Shown: positions 44,572 through 53,961 of the stretch, in pieces
Numbering within the stretch: position 1 is the stretch's first letter
How the letters are laid out: every line of letters starts with the position of its first letter
Origin: JANLTX01 sp049840835
Lineage (GTDB): Bacteria > Armatimonadota > Armatimonadia > Armatimonadales > Armatimonadaceae
Reading direction: 5' to 3'
Length of the DNA stretch: 64,000 bases
NCBI GenBank assembly: GCA_049840835.1
Contig: JASGJG010000030.1
Location: 1 to 64,000 of the forward strand
Made by a program: the position numbers and the translations under genes
The notes under the pieces: generated by a model
The model's database searches: none
Told to the model about the DNA's origin: nothing
The model's input: the letters and a program-made list of their open reading frames with translations, nothing else

Positions 44572-47279
44572 CTACTCCCAGTCATCGTATTTTTCCTTTA
44601 CGGACTGCGCCCAGGCCAGCATAGCTTCCCGCCGTCGCTCGAACACAATGGCAGCCGCCAATACACCGACTCCCAGCATAGTCAGATACACACCGTAGTT
44701 GATTTCCTTCAGCGGATCCCACAGTCGGACTATCAGCAGAGACACTAAGAACAGGAGACCGCCGCCTAGATAGGCACGTGTGTGTCGCCCGATACCCAGT
44801 GCGATAAACGCCAGGCACTCCGCGGCCAACAGAATAGAGTGGCTCCATAGATCCGGGCTCAACCAGGCAGCCAGCAGCGAGGGGGCCAGGGTGAACAGCA
44901 CACCAGGCAGCCGCAGCATGTTCTGTCGGCGAACCTCGGCAATAAGAAGCAGATAGATGCCCAGAGGCAGCAGGAACCAGTCTAAGCGGTCCGGCCCGAA
45001 TCCGATACGGTCAAAGAGGAACAGGCTAAAAGCGGTCAATGCAGAAGCAAAGGCGGCGTGCAGACAGGCAACTTCCCGCCGAATCCCCGCCGCTCCGGAA
45101 AGCCCCGCCGCTACTGTGGCAAGAGCCAGTACTGCCCAGCGACCCTGGTTTGCTTCAAGCACCCCGGCCAGAGATAGTGTTGCACTTACGCCGCTAGCCA
45201 CAAGCCCGAGCGTAGAGAACGAGCGCCAGCGCCACTCCGCACCACGCCGCAGGGTAGCGGCGACACCCTGCCAGACAACAGCAATCAGCGAGGCTAAGAA
45301 TCCATGGTAGGCCAGAGTGCCATCTGTGGCGAGTAGCAGAGTCGCTGTAGCAACTCCGCCACCCAGCCCCATAGATAAACCGCGCTCCCGGTACAAACCC
45401 AACCCGAGGGCTGTGAGCGCCATAGAGCCACCTATTATGCTCAGGGCCAACTGTTCCGGGGCTGAGATAGCAATGAACACGGCGAAGGTGGTCACGGCCA
45501 ACCAGCCAGGAGAGTCATTGTCGGCAGTGCTCAGCCAGAAGAGTACGGGCAGAGTGGCCAGCGGCCGAGAAGTCGATAAAGGTACCCGGCAGGAGAGACG
45601 CAGCGAGATGGGAAGTTGCAACGCACCAGAGCGTAGCTGCCGCGACTGGTTTCTGTCGCCACGCAAGACCGCAAACTCCGAAACTAATCGCCAGTGCCCA
45701 GGGAGGCAGTAACCAGGTGCTGCCCGTACCAAAAGCCCGTGTACCCCAGATAGAGATTGCCGCCGTGAACAGTGGAATCAGGGCGACACTCGCCCCAATG
45801 GTCGAGCGCACGAGGCAGCTCCAGAGCGCAGTACCTGTTGCGGCAAGTAGCAATACGGACAGTCCTTCTGGTTTATCGAGCAGGGGAAACTGGAACGCGC
45901 AGGCCCAGGCCAGTGCCGCACCGGCCATGTGTCGCGGCGCTTTTCCAGGGAAAGCGCTCAACCCCAGAGCGGCCAACAATAACCAGCGCTCGGGGCAAGG
46001 GGCTAGCTGTGTGGCCGCGACAAAGGCCGTATCGACTGGAATCGCTGCATAGCGTGCCGCCAGCAATCCGACTCCTATAGCAGCATGAAGCGCTCCAACA
46101 TCTTCCTTTTCTTCGGCGCGGGCAAGTCCACCCCACAGCAGAGCGATACCAGCGAAAGCGAAGCCCCAGGTTGCATGGTTTGCGGAAAACGCGACTAAGG
46201 GCAATGCTGAGCAGCACGGCCACCCAGGAGCTATGCTGGTAGGGGGCTGCCATACCTATATCTCGTCGGCGGTGCCAGGCTGCTACAGCGGCTAGAACCA
46301 ACCCCATGGCGGCGAGGGCAAAGGCCATGCTGTCGGTCGCCGAATTCGGAACCAGCCAGGCGGCTCCCAGTAACGCGAATGCCGAGGCGCCATAGCCCAG
46401 CCAGCCGATACGCAGAACGATAGCGGCAAGTCCCAGAGTGATGGCACCACCTAGTAGGAATCCACCCCCCATAGAATCGCTACCATGTACGATGCCGCCA
46501 ACCAGACTGAGCGCGGTCAGGACCAGGCCGGAACCACCGAAGGCTTCTCGGGCGTCTTTGCTCTCCTGCTGCCGGGCCACCAGAAGCGCCCCTGCAGCCA
46601 GAGTCAGCCAGCCCAACTCACGGACAACGACATAGGGCGTAACGACACCGATAAGCGTTGCCGCCTCTGTAAAGAACAGCGGAATAAGAAGAATGTCTTT
46701 TGTGTGGAACCAGCGCCATGCACTTACCGCTGCGCCGATACCCCCAGCCAGCGCCCAGGCAGTTGTCCAGTTCATGAGCCCTTCGGAGAGCTGAAGAGCC
46801 TGGAAGGCAATCACGGTCAATGGCACAATAGCCGCCCCCAGCAGGCTAAGTACACGCCCGCTCTGCGGCTCTGTTTTGCGTAGGTGATCGCCGCCCAGCA
46901 TCAGGCCAATAGCTGTGCCGCCTAGAAGAACAGGCAGTAGAAAACGACCCCAACTGGCCCACTGCCACTGCACCAGCGCAATAAGGCCCACCAGCAACAA
47001 GGCCGCTCCTACCAAATGTAGGGCGGCGATATTGTTCTTCTCTAGAAAGGCCATCAGAGTCCAGCGCGGCGCTGGGGCTTCTTCCGTGAGATCGTACTCC
47101 GTAATAGCTGCCGTCACTGGCTGAGGAACTGTCGGTCCGGTAAGCCGCGCAATGAGCGATGCCCGGCGTGTTGCATACTCCTCATAGAGTGGCTGCAGCA
47201 GGGCGGGCGGTATTCGGCCCGCCTCCCACCAGCGTCGCATCTCCGCCAGTAGAAAATCGAGTTTGGCAAGCTCTTCCAT
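44572..47279 (-). pseudogene. large polytopic membrane protein (DUF2157-like), two frameshifts
   Basis: Integral membrane protein of about 900 residues when rejoined, with roughly 25 hydrophobic helices after a soluble N-terminal coil of about 75 residues (LDFLLAEMRRWWEAGRIPPALLQPLYEEYATRR). That N terminus followed by many helices resembles DUF2157/DUF2339-type proteins. Shifts lie near 46200-46206 and 45570-45580; each side continues hydrophobic sequence. It is the first gene of the run that includes the CHAT and subtilase proteases, so it might be the membrane component sensed by them (inference). No catalytic motif is visible. Confidence 0.68.
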
Positions 47280-47440
47280 AGTGGAAGTATCGCACGAGGA
47301 GTTGTCTGCTCACGTGGGTAGATGGGCGCATAGAGAGTCCTAATTTTTCTGGGACCTGTACCAGCACGAACAGGGAACCGCAGATAGTAGCGACGGCTAT
47401 GGGGACTTACGATATCGGATCAGAGGAGTGACTCCCTATA

Positions 47441-48079
47441 ATGCGCTCTGGCAGTCTTGCTGTAGGGGCGGTTCTACTAGCGGCAGGCCAATCATCACGC
47501 TTTGGACAACCCAAACAGCTTCTTATGCTGGGTGGGGAGAGTCTGTTGCGTCGGGCGGCGAAAATCGCACTGGAAGCCGGGTGCAATCCTGTGGCCGTGG
47601 TCCTGGGCTCGGAGGCGGAGCGAATGTGGCAGGAGGTGGCCGATCTTCCCGTGGAGATAGTCGTCAACCTGCACTGGGAATCGGGCATGGCCTCGTCGGT
47701 GCGTGCCGGATTGCAAGGATTACTTGCATCTCATGCTCCTCCTGGCAGCACTTTCCTGCTTATCTGCGACCAGCCCTATCTAACTGCCGATGTACTGCGC
47801 ACTCTGGCGAAGACCCGCGCCTTCAAAGATAAGTCTGCCGCAGTCTCTGTCTACGAAAGCGGCGTTATGGGGCCGCCGTGCCTTTTCTCTGCTGAGCTGT
47901 TCCCCAACCTGCTTTCTATGAAAGGCGAGCAGGGAGCCAAGCGCATGATCGCGCGACTATCTCTGGATGAGGTGGCCTGTGTGCCATTCCCGGCTGGGGA
48001 GTGGGATATCGACACCCTGGAAGACTGGGAGCGCCTCACAGAAGAGATTGCTGCGGAAGTATCTGCACCCGAAGCCTGA
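47441..48079 (+). CDS. MobA/MocA-like nucleotidyltransferase
   Basis: NTP-transferase of 212 residues of the type that attaches CMP or GMP to molybdopterin. Signature features are VGAVLLAAGQSSRFGQPKQLL (residues 8-28) at the nucleotide-binding loop, the metal-binding DQPYLT and GPPCLF. The length and pattern fit MocA (molybdenum cofactor cytidylyltransferase) better than MobA. No molybdoenzyme gene is adjacent. A TATAAT sequence overlaps the ATG, and GAGGAG lies 13 bases upstream, so the start is slightly uncertain. The 160 bases before it hold no recognisable feature. Confidence 0.83.
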   Translation: MRSGSLAVGAVLLAAGQSSRFGQPKQLLMLGGESLLRRAAKIALEAGCNPVAVVLGSEAERMWQEVADLPVEIVVNLHWESGMASSVRAGLQGLLASHAPPGSTFLLICDQPYLTADVLRTLAKTRAFKDKSAAVSVYESGVMGPPCLFSAELFPNLLSMKGEQGAKRMIARLSLDEVACVPFPAGEWDIDTLEDWERLTEEIAAEVSAPEA

Positions 48080-48143
48080 GGGCGTTTCCCTCACAAGCTG
48101 CCTATAGGACATAGGTGGGGGAGCGTAGCTTACTCTGGCTTAC

Positions 48144-49214
48144 CTACGGAATCTTGACGACGGTGTACCGGGATACCTTCTTGGCCATCTGGCCAGCCTT
48201 GGCTCCGTCTCCACTGCCGGACCAGAGTAACGTACCGTCGGTTTTCACTAGAAACGTCGCGTACCCGGAAGCATAGGCCATGGCAATTTCGGAAACAGGC
48301 GGCTTCATGGGTCTGATATTGTAGCTGCCAACGTTACCGACGCCCAGGCCGCCGAAACCGTTGAATCCCCAGCTGGTTACAGTTGCCATTCGTATGGACC
48401 ACAACCATAAAGCCAGCGCCGACTGCGACCTGCTTCGCGCCGGTAACACCCTTGACCGGAATCGGTAGGAGTGCTGTTCCTTCTCGCAGGCCGTTCCCCA
48501 GCATGCTGGAACCATTCGCACCCCAGACCCAAACGCGGCCATCGGCGGTGATGGCAGCATTTGCCCCATCGTCGTTTTTGTCTGCCGCAAAGGTCTTGAC
48601 ATTGGAAAGGCCCTTCACGCGGACCGGCGTTCCGATGCATCGACTGGTATCGCCTTGCCCTAGCTGCCCGCCTCGGTTGGCGCCCCAGGCCCACAGAGTC
48701 TTATCCTTACGCAGAGCAAGCGTTGTGCGACCACCCACGGAGATTGCAATCGACATCGCTCAGGCCCGCTACTTCTTTGGGAGTTCCGTCTTCCTTGTCG
48801 TCGTCCAGACCGTCCCCCAGCACTCCGTAGGTGTCGCTGCCCCCAGATAAAAACCTTGCCATCGCTCCGAAGCGCCACGGCATGGTTCCAACCTATGCCA
48901 ATCTGAACAATGTTGTTCAGGCCGACAATCTTAGTGGGCTTGCTCGTCTTCTCAACACCATTTCCGAGCAAGCTATGGCTTGAGCTTCCCCACATAGAAA
49001 CGGTGCCATCTTGCATCAGGATCATGGCCTGATTCGTCAGGGCTTCCAGCTGCTTGACAGGCCCACCGACATCGATCCGGACAAAGCGCAGCTCAGGATT
49101 CGATCTCCACTCATACCCCGGCACCATTTCTGGGGCATTTCTACCGGAGACAAGCACGCTGCCATCCTTCTTCACAAAGAATCGCGGTGACACTCCGCCA
49201 ATCTGAAGCGACAT
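48144..49214 (-). pseudogene. RCC1-repeat beta-propeller protein, about three frameshifts
   Basis: Protein of about 355 residues when rejoined, made of RCC1-type repeats: DGTVSMWGSSSHSLLGNG, DGKVFIWG, DKTLWAWGANRGGQLGQG, DGRVWVWGANGSSMLGNG, WGFNGFGGLGVG. RCC1 propellers mediate protein contacts. Frame breaks fall near 48839-48843 (a run of five), near 48756 and near 48367-48376. There is no signal peptide. It is convergent with the nucleotidyltransferase and divergent from a small gene at 49293. Confidence 0.78.
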
Positions 49215-49292
49215 GGCATCAGTCTATCAACAAAACTTCAGATAGAGAAGGTCATTTGCCTCGATGAAATATGGGACCTTTGGGTATCATTT

Positions 49293-49616
49293 ATGCATAA
49301 GAGAGGAAAACACGTGTGCATTTGGGGGAAGACCGGCATGAATGAAGAAAAAGTAAAACGAGATGCCTGGAATATCTACCAGAGGTTGGCAACAAATGAA
49401 ATTACCAGGGAAGAAGCTGCGAACTGGGCCATGATGTTCATTATTCAGGACAGCTATATCAAGGATGATGCCCTCTGGTCCCATATTGAGACTATTTCTG
49501 GAGCAGATCTAAAGATATCCGAGACAGAGTACCTACATCATCAGGTAGATTTCGAAAACTGGGTTTTCCGCTACATGGAAGATTTTAAGGAGACGGTCGG
49601 TATACTCGCTGCATGA
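49293..49616 (+). CDS. small hypothetical protein coupled to an FAD oxidoreductase gene
   Basis: Not recognised. The 107-residue product (or 92 residues from the internal ATG at 49338) is mostly helical and acidic, with REEAANWAMMFI and YLHHQVDFENWVFRYME. The WA and YLH spacing recalls small immunity-type proteins that neutralise toxins, but no toxin is adjacent; treat this as a weak hint. Its codons are richer in A and T than the downstream gene. Its stop overlaps the start of the FAD oxidoreductase gene by 4 bases (ATGA), so both are translated from one transcript. Confidence 0.6.
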   Translation: MHKRGKHVCIWGKTGMNEEKVKRDAWNIYQRLATNEITREEAANWAMMFIIQDSYIKDDALWSHIETISGADLKISETEYLHHQVDFENWVFRYMEDFKETVGILAA

Positions 49617-51142
49617 GCGAGGGACTCCTCTACTGGAAGCCTGCCACGAAATCCCGACGATGGGCCACACGGCGGGCGGATGTCTGTATCTATGGTGGCA
49701 CTGCCAGCGGAGTGATAGCGGCGGTTGCGGCGGCGCGGGCGGGACTGACGGCTATCATCATCAATCCGGCTACACGGGTCGGCGGACTGACCACAGGCGG
49801 ACTTTCCTACACCGATACCGGTCGCAAAGAAGCTATCGGGGGTATGGCGCGTGAGGTCTACAAGCGAATCGGTGCAGTCTACAACAAGCCCGAGGAATGG
49901 AACTTTGAGCCGCATGTGGCAGAGAGCGTGCTGCTGGCCCTGCTCAAAGAGGCCGGTGTGCCGGTTCTGCATGGGCACTTTCTGGCCGGAATTAAAAAAG
50001 AAGGCAGCGTACTCAAAGCGATTACCACCGAGGAAGGGCTGACCGTAGAAGCGGGCGTTTTTATCGATGCTACCTACGAAGGCGATCTCATGGCAAAGGC
50101 CGGGGTATCGTTCATGGTAGGGCGAGAGGGGAGCCATATCTACACAGAGAGTCTGGCCGGGGTGCAGGTGCGCGATAAGCACCAGTTCGATAAGCTGGTG
50201 TCTCCCTATGTAGTGGAAGGCGATTCCAAGAGTGAGCTGTTACCCGGTGTGCAGCCCTTCGCGCTGCCCAATGGCTCGGGCGATAGAAGTGTGCAGGCGT
50301 ATTGCTTTCGGCTCTGTTTGACCAAAGACCCCGCGAACAAAATCGCCTACGAGCGCCCAACCGGGTACGACGAGCGGGATTACGAGCTGCTACTGCGCTA
50401 TATCCGCGCGGGCGGCTCCGACCTCTTCAAGAAGTTCGATGCACTGCAAAACGGTAAGTTCGATAAGAACAACCACGGCGCGTTCTCTACAGACTATATT
50501 GGAGCGAACCATAGATATCCGAATGGTAGTTACGCGGATCGCGAGAAGATCTTCCAGGCTCATGTGCGCTATCAGAAGGGCCTGATGTGGTGCATGAGCA
50601 ACTCACCTGGCGTGCTCCCGGAGTTCCGAGACCAGTGGAGCCAGTGGGGCCTCTGCCGCGATGAGTTTGTAGATACTGGTGGCTGGTCGCCACAGCTCTA
50701 CATCCGCGAAGCCCGCCGGATGATTACGGATACGGTGATGACCGAGAATCACTGCCGGGGAACGGTGCGTATAGAGGACTCTGTGGGGCTGGGTAGCTAC
50801 AACATGGACTCCCACAACTGTAATCGTGTGGTGGTAGATGGGGTGGTGAAAAACGAAGGCGATGTGCAAGTGAGCACGCCGCCGTATGGCATCTCGTATC
50901 GCTCCGTGGTGCCGCGCCGCCGGGAGTGCACGAACCTGCTGGTACCGGTCTGCCTGGCGTCCAGCCACATTGCCTATGGTTCTATCCGTATGGAGCCGGT
51001 CTTTATGATTCTGGGCGAGTCCTGCGCACTTGCCGCCAGTCTCTATCTTTGTAATGGCTATCCCAGCGTGCAGGATGTCCCGTACACCGAGCTAGAGAAG
51101 GCGCTAAGTAAAGCCAATCAGGTGTTGCGCTGGAGAGCCTGA
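49613..51142 (+). CDS. FAD-dependent oxidoreductase (FAD_oxidored family)
   Basis: Flavoprotein of 509 residues. It opens with a dinucleotide-binding motif (VCIYGGTASGVIAAVAAARAG), followed by RVGGLTTGGLSYTD and later VFIDATYEGDLMAKAGV, typical of the FAD_oxidored family often linked to polysaccharide degradation in soil bacteria. The C terminus ends in a domain with MEPVFMILGESCALAASLYLC, which completes FAD binding. There is no signal peptide. It overlaps the upstream small gene by 4 bases and the convergent trmL gene by 25 bases. The substrate is unknown. Confidence 0.85.
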   Translation: MSEGLLYWKPATKSRRWATRRADVCIYGGTASGVIAAVAAARAGLTAIIINPATRVGGLTTGGLSYTDTGRKEAIGGMAREVYKRIGAVYNKPEEWNFEPHVAESVLLALLKEAGVPVLHGHFLAGIKKEGSVLKAITTEEGLTVEAGVFIDATYEGDLMAKAGVSFMVGREGSHIYTESLAGVQVRDKHQFDKLVSPYVVEGDSKSELLPGVQPFALPNGSGDRSVQAYCFRLCLTKDPANKIAYERPTGYDERDYELLLRYIRAGGSDLFKKFDALQNGKFDKNNHGAFSTDYIGANHRYPNGSYADREKIFQAHVRYQKGLMWCMSNSPGVLPEFRDQWSQWGLCRDEFVDTGGWSPQLYIREARRMITDTVMTENHCRGTVRIEDSVGLGSYNMDSHNCNRVVVDGVVKNEGDVQVSTPPYGISYRSVVPRRRECTNLLVPVCLASSHIAYGSIRMEPVFMILGESCALAASLYLCNGYPSVQDVPYTELEKALSKANQVLRWRA

Positions 51143-51678
51143 TTCGGGTTGCCGTTGAAGAACGAGAAGGGGAGAGGTGGGGGCAGTGTTCCCCCGGCGA
51201 ACTCTAACTGGCGCCAGGCTTCATAGACCCCGATAGCCACAGCGTTAGAAAGATTCAGGGAGCGGCTGCCCGGCATCATGGGCAGGGTCAGAATCTCTAC
51301 TTCGCTTAGAATTTCCTCAGGCAGTCCCTCGGACTCGGAGCCGTAGAGCAGCACATCACCGGGCTGAAATGTATTCTGGTAGAGCGTCTTCGTTCCGCCG
51401 GTCTCTATGGCGAAGATACGTCGCCCGCTCAGGGCAGCTTTCGCCGCGCTCCAATCCGCATGAATCTTCACGTCTGCGAACTCATCGTAGTCTAAATGTG
51501 CGCGGCGCAGGCGCTTGTCGTCCCAGGCGAAACCTAGCGGCTCTATCAGATGCAAGCCCGCTCCCGTGTTGGCGCAGAGCCGAACTATATTCCCCGTGTT
51601 CTGCGGCATATCAGGCGCATGGAGCACGACCTCCAGCAGGCGCTCGGACCCCTGACGAAAGTTAGTGTTTGAATTCAC
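51118..51678 (-). CDS. trmL: tRNA (cytidine/uridine-2'-O-)-methyltransferase
   Basis: SPOUT-class enzyme that 2'-O-methylates the wobble base of tRNA-Leu. The 186-residue protein shows the three SPOUT motifs: NTGNIVRLCANTGA, LYGSESEGLPEE and MPGSRSLNLSNAVAIGVYEAWRQ. GTG at 51678 is preferred over TTG at 51684 because a TATACT box on the minus strand ends exactly 7 bases before it, indicating a leaderless mRNA. It is divergent from the hydrolase at 51702 and overlaps the FAD oxidoreductase 3' end by 25 bases. Confidence 0.92.
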   Translation of the reverse strand: MNSNTNFRQGSERLLEVVLHAPDMPQNTGNIVRLCANTGAGLHLIEPLGFAWDDKRLRRAHLDYDEFADVKIHADWSAAKAALSGRRIFAIETGGTKTLYQNTFQPGDVLLYGSESEGLPEEILSEVEILTLPMMPGSRSLNLSNAVAIGVYEAWRQLEFAGGTLPPPLPFSFFNGNPNQALQRNT

Positions 51679-51701
51679 AGACAAAAGTATACAATTCCAA
51701 T
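51679..51701. promoter_or_regulatory. compact divergent promoter, overlapping -10 boxes
   Basis: The 23-base gap between trmL (GTG 51678) and the hydrolase (ATG 51702) contains TATACT on the minus strand (plus 51686-51691, 7 bases from the GTG) and TACAAT on the plus strand (51690-51695, 6 bases from the ATG). The layout is the same as at 5774-5797: two -10 boxes overlapping at their ends and both starts apparently leaderless. Confidence 0.5.
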
Positions 51702-53096
51702 ATGCCTCTGACTTTCATCGAACGTGCGCCGCGAGTGTTGTTTTTGCTGCATGGCTCCACAGCCATTCCTGAGCGGGGTAAGCCCGCACAGCCTGGCTCC
51801 CTTGCTTTCGCCCGACAGTACTTTAGTTTCGGCTTCACTCGAAAGCTACTGGGAGAGTCCCTACGGCTCTTTACGCGGGGTGGGGTAGAACTGACGGCAC
51901 CGAACTGGGAGAAAACGGCGCTGGGTGACCGGGTAGAGAACCAGATTCTGACAATACAACCAAGGACCTTAGATCGGATTCTGGTGCTGATTCCCTACGA
52001 TGGCTCTCGGCATCTGGTTGTGCAGACCCGTGAGGTTATCGACAAAATTCAGGAGGCGATTGATACGCTGAATCTCGCCCAGGCAAACTACAGTTTTATG
52101 GCGCACAGCATGGGCGGGCTGGTCATGCGCACGTTGCTAACGGCGTCGGACGATTCGATAGACGGCGAGCGCCTGAGCGTTTCCGACCGCCGGAGAGCAA
52201 GCGCGATTGCCGACAAGACCCTCTATCTGATTACGCTGGCCACACCGCATGAGGGAAGCCCGGTGGCGGATAGAAGCACCGAAATTCGGGATGTCGTGCG
52301 AAAAATCCCAACCGATAAAGTAGGGTTGGGACGTATCGATCTGAGCGAGATAACGGGCGGGCTGATAGGCAATGCGAACCAGTATCAGCTCAAAACGGCG
52401 CTGTGGCGGACTCTGAACCGGGGCACGCTCTCACCGCTCAAGATGACCCGCTCCGATGGCACGCTGATTCCTATCTATACGCTCTCCGGGCGCACTCCTG
52501 GCGGGCCGTATTTCACGTCACCCAAGGACTGGCCACTGGGGAACTTTCCGCTTACCAGTATGACCACAGAGGACAGCCAGTGCCTTGGCACTATGGTGGT
52601 GGATTGGGCTATCCACGCCGTGGCGCAATCAAAGAATGCCTGGGCGCCGATTCCCCTGGGTGCCCGTGGCATGGATACCACGGCGCGCTATGCCCGACTC
52701 AAGTTCGGTTCTGAGACCTCAAAACCTAACCCAATGCCGAAACTAGATGGAATCTTCCCTGAGTTTGCGTTCCCGGTGTACTATGTCCGTCGCCGCGAGG
52801 GAGATCTGGATAACAACGACGGTGGCGCCGATGCCGATGGCCTAGTGCCCATCACTTCGGGGCTAGGGATGACTATGGGCGGCTCTGTCATAGAGCCGTT
52901 TGACCACTCCCGACGCGTGCAGATAGACAGAACTCTTGTGCCCGGCCCCTGGTACCGACTAACAACCGGACCGTGGGATAAAACCAACCATGTTACTATC
53001 TATCGCAACGCCGATGTGAGTGAGTGGCTGTTCGATAATATCCTGAAGTCAGCAGGTCCCTTTCCGGCGCTTGCCGGGTTCAGTACATGGCGGTAG
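51702..53096 (+). CDS. lipase-like alpha/beta hydrolase
   Basis: Cytoplasmic alpha/beta hydrolase of 464 residues resembling PGAP1- or triacylglycerol-lipase-like enzymes. The oxyanion-hole strand is VLFLLHGSTAIP (residues 11-22), the nucleophile Ser is in MAHSMGGLVMRT, and a candidate catalytic His is in DKTNHVTIY near the C terminus. There is no signal peptide. The ATG at 51702 is chosen from the -10 box 6 bases upstream. The last 10 bases overlap the following DUF1080 gene, indicating co-transcription. The substrate is unknown. Confidence 0.75.
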   Translation: MPLTFIERAPRVLFLLHGSTAIPERGKPAQPGSLAFARQYFSFGFTRKLLGESLRLFTRGGVELTAPNWEKTALGDRVENQILTIQPRTLDRILVLIPYDGSRHLVVQTREVIDKIQEAIDTLNLAQANYSFMAHSMGGLVMRTLLTASDDSIDGERLSVSDRRRASAIADKTLYLITLATPHEGSPVADRSTEIRDVVRKIPTDKVGLGRIDLSEITGGLIGNANQYQLKTALWRTLNRGTLSPLKMTRSDGTLIPIYTLSGRTPGGPYFTSPKDWPLGNFPLTSMTTEDSQCLGTMVVDWAIHAVAQSKNAWAPIPLGARGMDTTARYARLKFGSETSKPNPMPKLDGIFPEFAFPVYYVRRREGDLDNNDGGADADGLVPITSGLGMTMGGSVIEPFDHSRRVQIDRTLVPGPWYRLTTGPWDKTNHVTIYRNADVSEWLFDNILKSAGPFPALAGFSTWR

Positions 53097-53806
53097 AACG
53101 AACCATGGGGTGGATACGACTTTTCAACGGACGAAATCTGAGTGGCTGGACTCCCAAGATTCGCGGGTATAAGCTCGGCGAGAACTGGGGCGATACCTTT
53201 CGTGTGGAGAAGGGCGTTATCTGCGTCCGCTACGACCGCTACACGAACTTCGACGATAAGTTCGGCCACTTATTTTACAAATCGCCCTATTCACGCTATC
53301 GCCTGAGGGTGGAGTACCGGTTTGTTGGAGACCAGTGCAAAGGCGGGGCAGGGTGGGCCACTCGCAATTCTGGAATCATGCTCCATAGTCAGGACCCCAA
53401 GACCATGGCACTGGACCAGGACTTTCCGGTGTCTATTGAGTATCAGCTCTTAGGTGGGCTGGGAAAGGGGGAGCGCCCGACCGCCAATCTCTGCACACCC
53501 GGCACCAATGTGGTCATGGACGGCAAGTTGATTACCCGCCACTGCACCGATTCGACGTCTCCCACCTTCAACGGTGATGGCTGGGTAGTGGTGGAAGCCG
53601 AGGTGTTGGGCAGCGACAAAATCACGCACTTCGTGGACGGAAAACCCGTGATTACCTACACAGAGCCCCAGCTAGACGATAGCGATGGTTCCGCGAAACG
53701 TCTCTTAGCAGCAGGTACGCCTAAACTTCTAACAAGCGGATATCTGTGCCTGCAATCCGAAAGTCACCCCTGCGAGTTCCGTCGCGTGGAAGTGCTGCCG
53801 CTGTAG
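53087..53806 (+). CDS. DUF1080 (3-keto-disaccharide hydrolase-like) protein
   Basis: Jelly-roll protein of 239 residues in the DUF1080 family, several members of which act on 3-keto-glycosides. Characteristic segments are IRLFNGRNLSGW at the start, GDTFRVEKGVICV, NSGIMLHSQ and the C-terminal GYLCLQSESHPCEFRRVEVLPL. No signal peptide is seen, so it may be cytoplasmic, unlike most family members. It overlaps the hydrolase gene by 10 bases. A sugar-related role for the pair is an inference. Confidence 0.88.
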   Translation: MAVERTMGWIRLFNGRNLSGWTPKIRGYKLGENWGDTFRVEKGVICVRYDRYTNFDDKFGHLFYKSPYSRYRLRVEYRFVGDQCKGGAGWATRNSGIMLHSQDPKTMALDQDFPVSIEYQLLGGLGKGERPTANLCTPGTNVVMDGKLITRHCTDSTSPTFNGDGWVVVEAEVLGSDKITHFVDGKPVITYTEPQLDDSDGSAKRLLAAGTPKLLTSGYLCLQSESHPCEFRRVEVLPL

Positions 53807-53961
53807 GCCCTCACCCCTAGCCCCTCTCCCAAAGTCCTTCGTTCCTCAGGCCCCAATGGGAGAGGGGAACCGGAAGAGCTTAATTGTTAGCTTCTCCCCT
53901 TCTCCCAGAGAGGCGCGAAGAATGAGCGACTTTGGGAGAAGGGGTAGGGGGATGAGGGCCT
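53807..53961. repeat. long imperfect inverted repeat between convergent genes
   Basis: The left part (CCCTCACCCCTAGCCCCTCTCCCAAAGT) is matched by an imperfect reverse complement at the right end (ACTTTGGGAGAAGGGGTAGGGGGATGAGGG). Further GGGAGAGGGG / CCCCTTCTCCC arms lie inside. It fills the gap between two convergent genes and would fold into a very long stem. It looks like a dispersed palindromic element with a possible terminator role. Confidence 0.7.
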
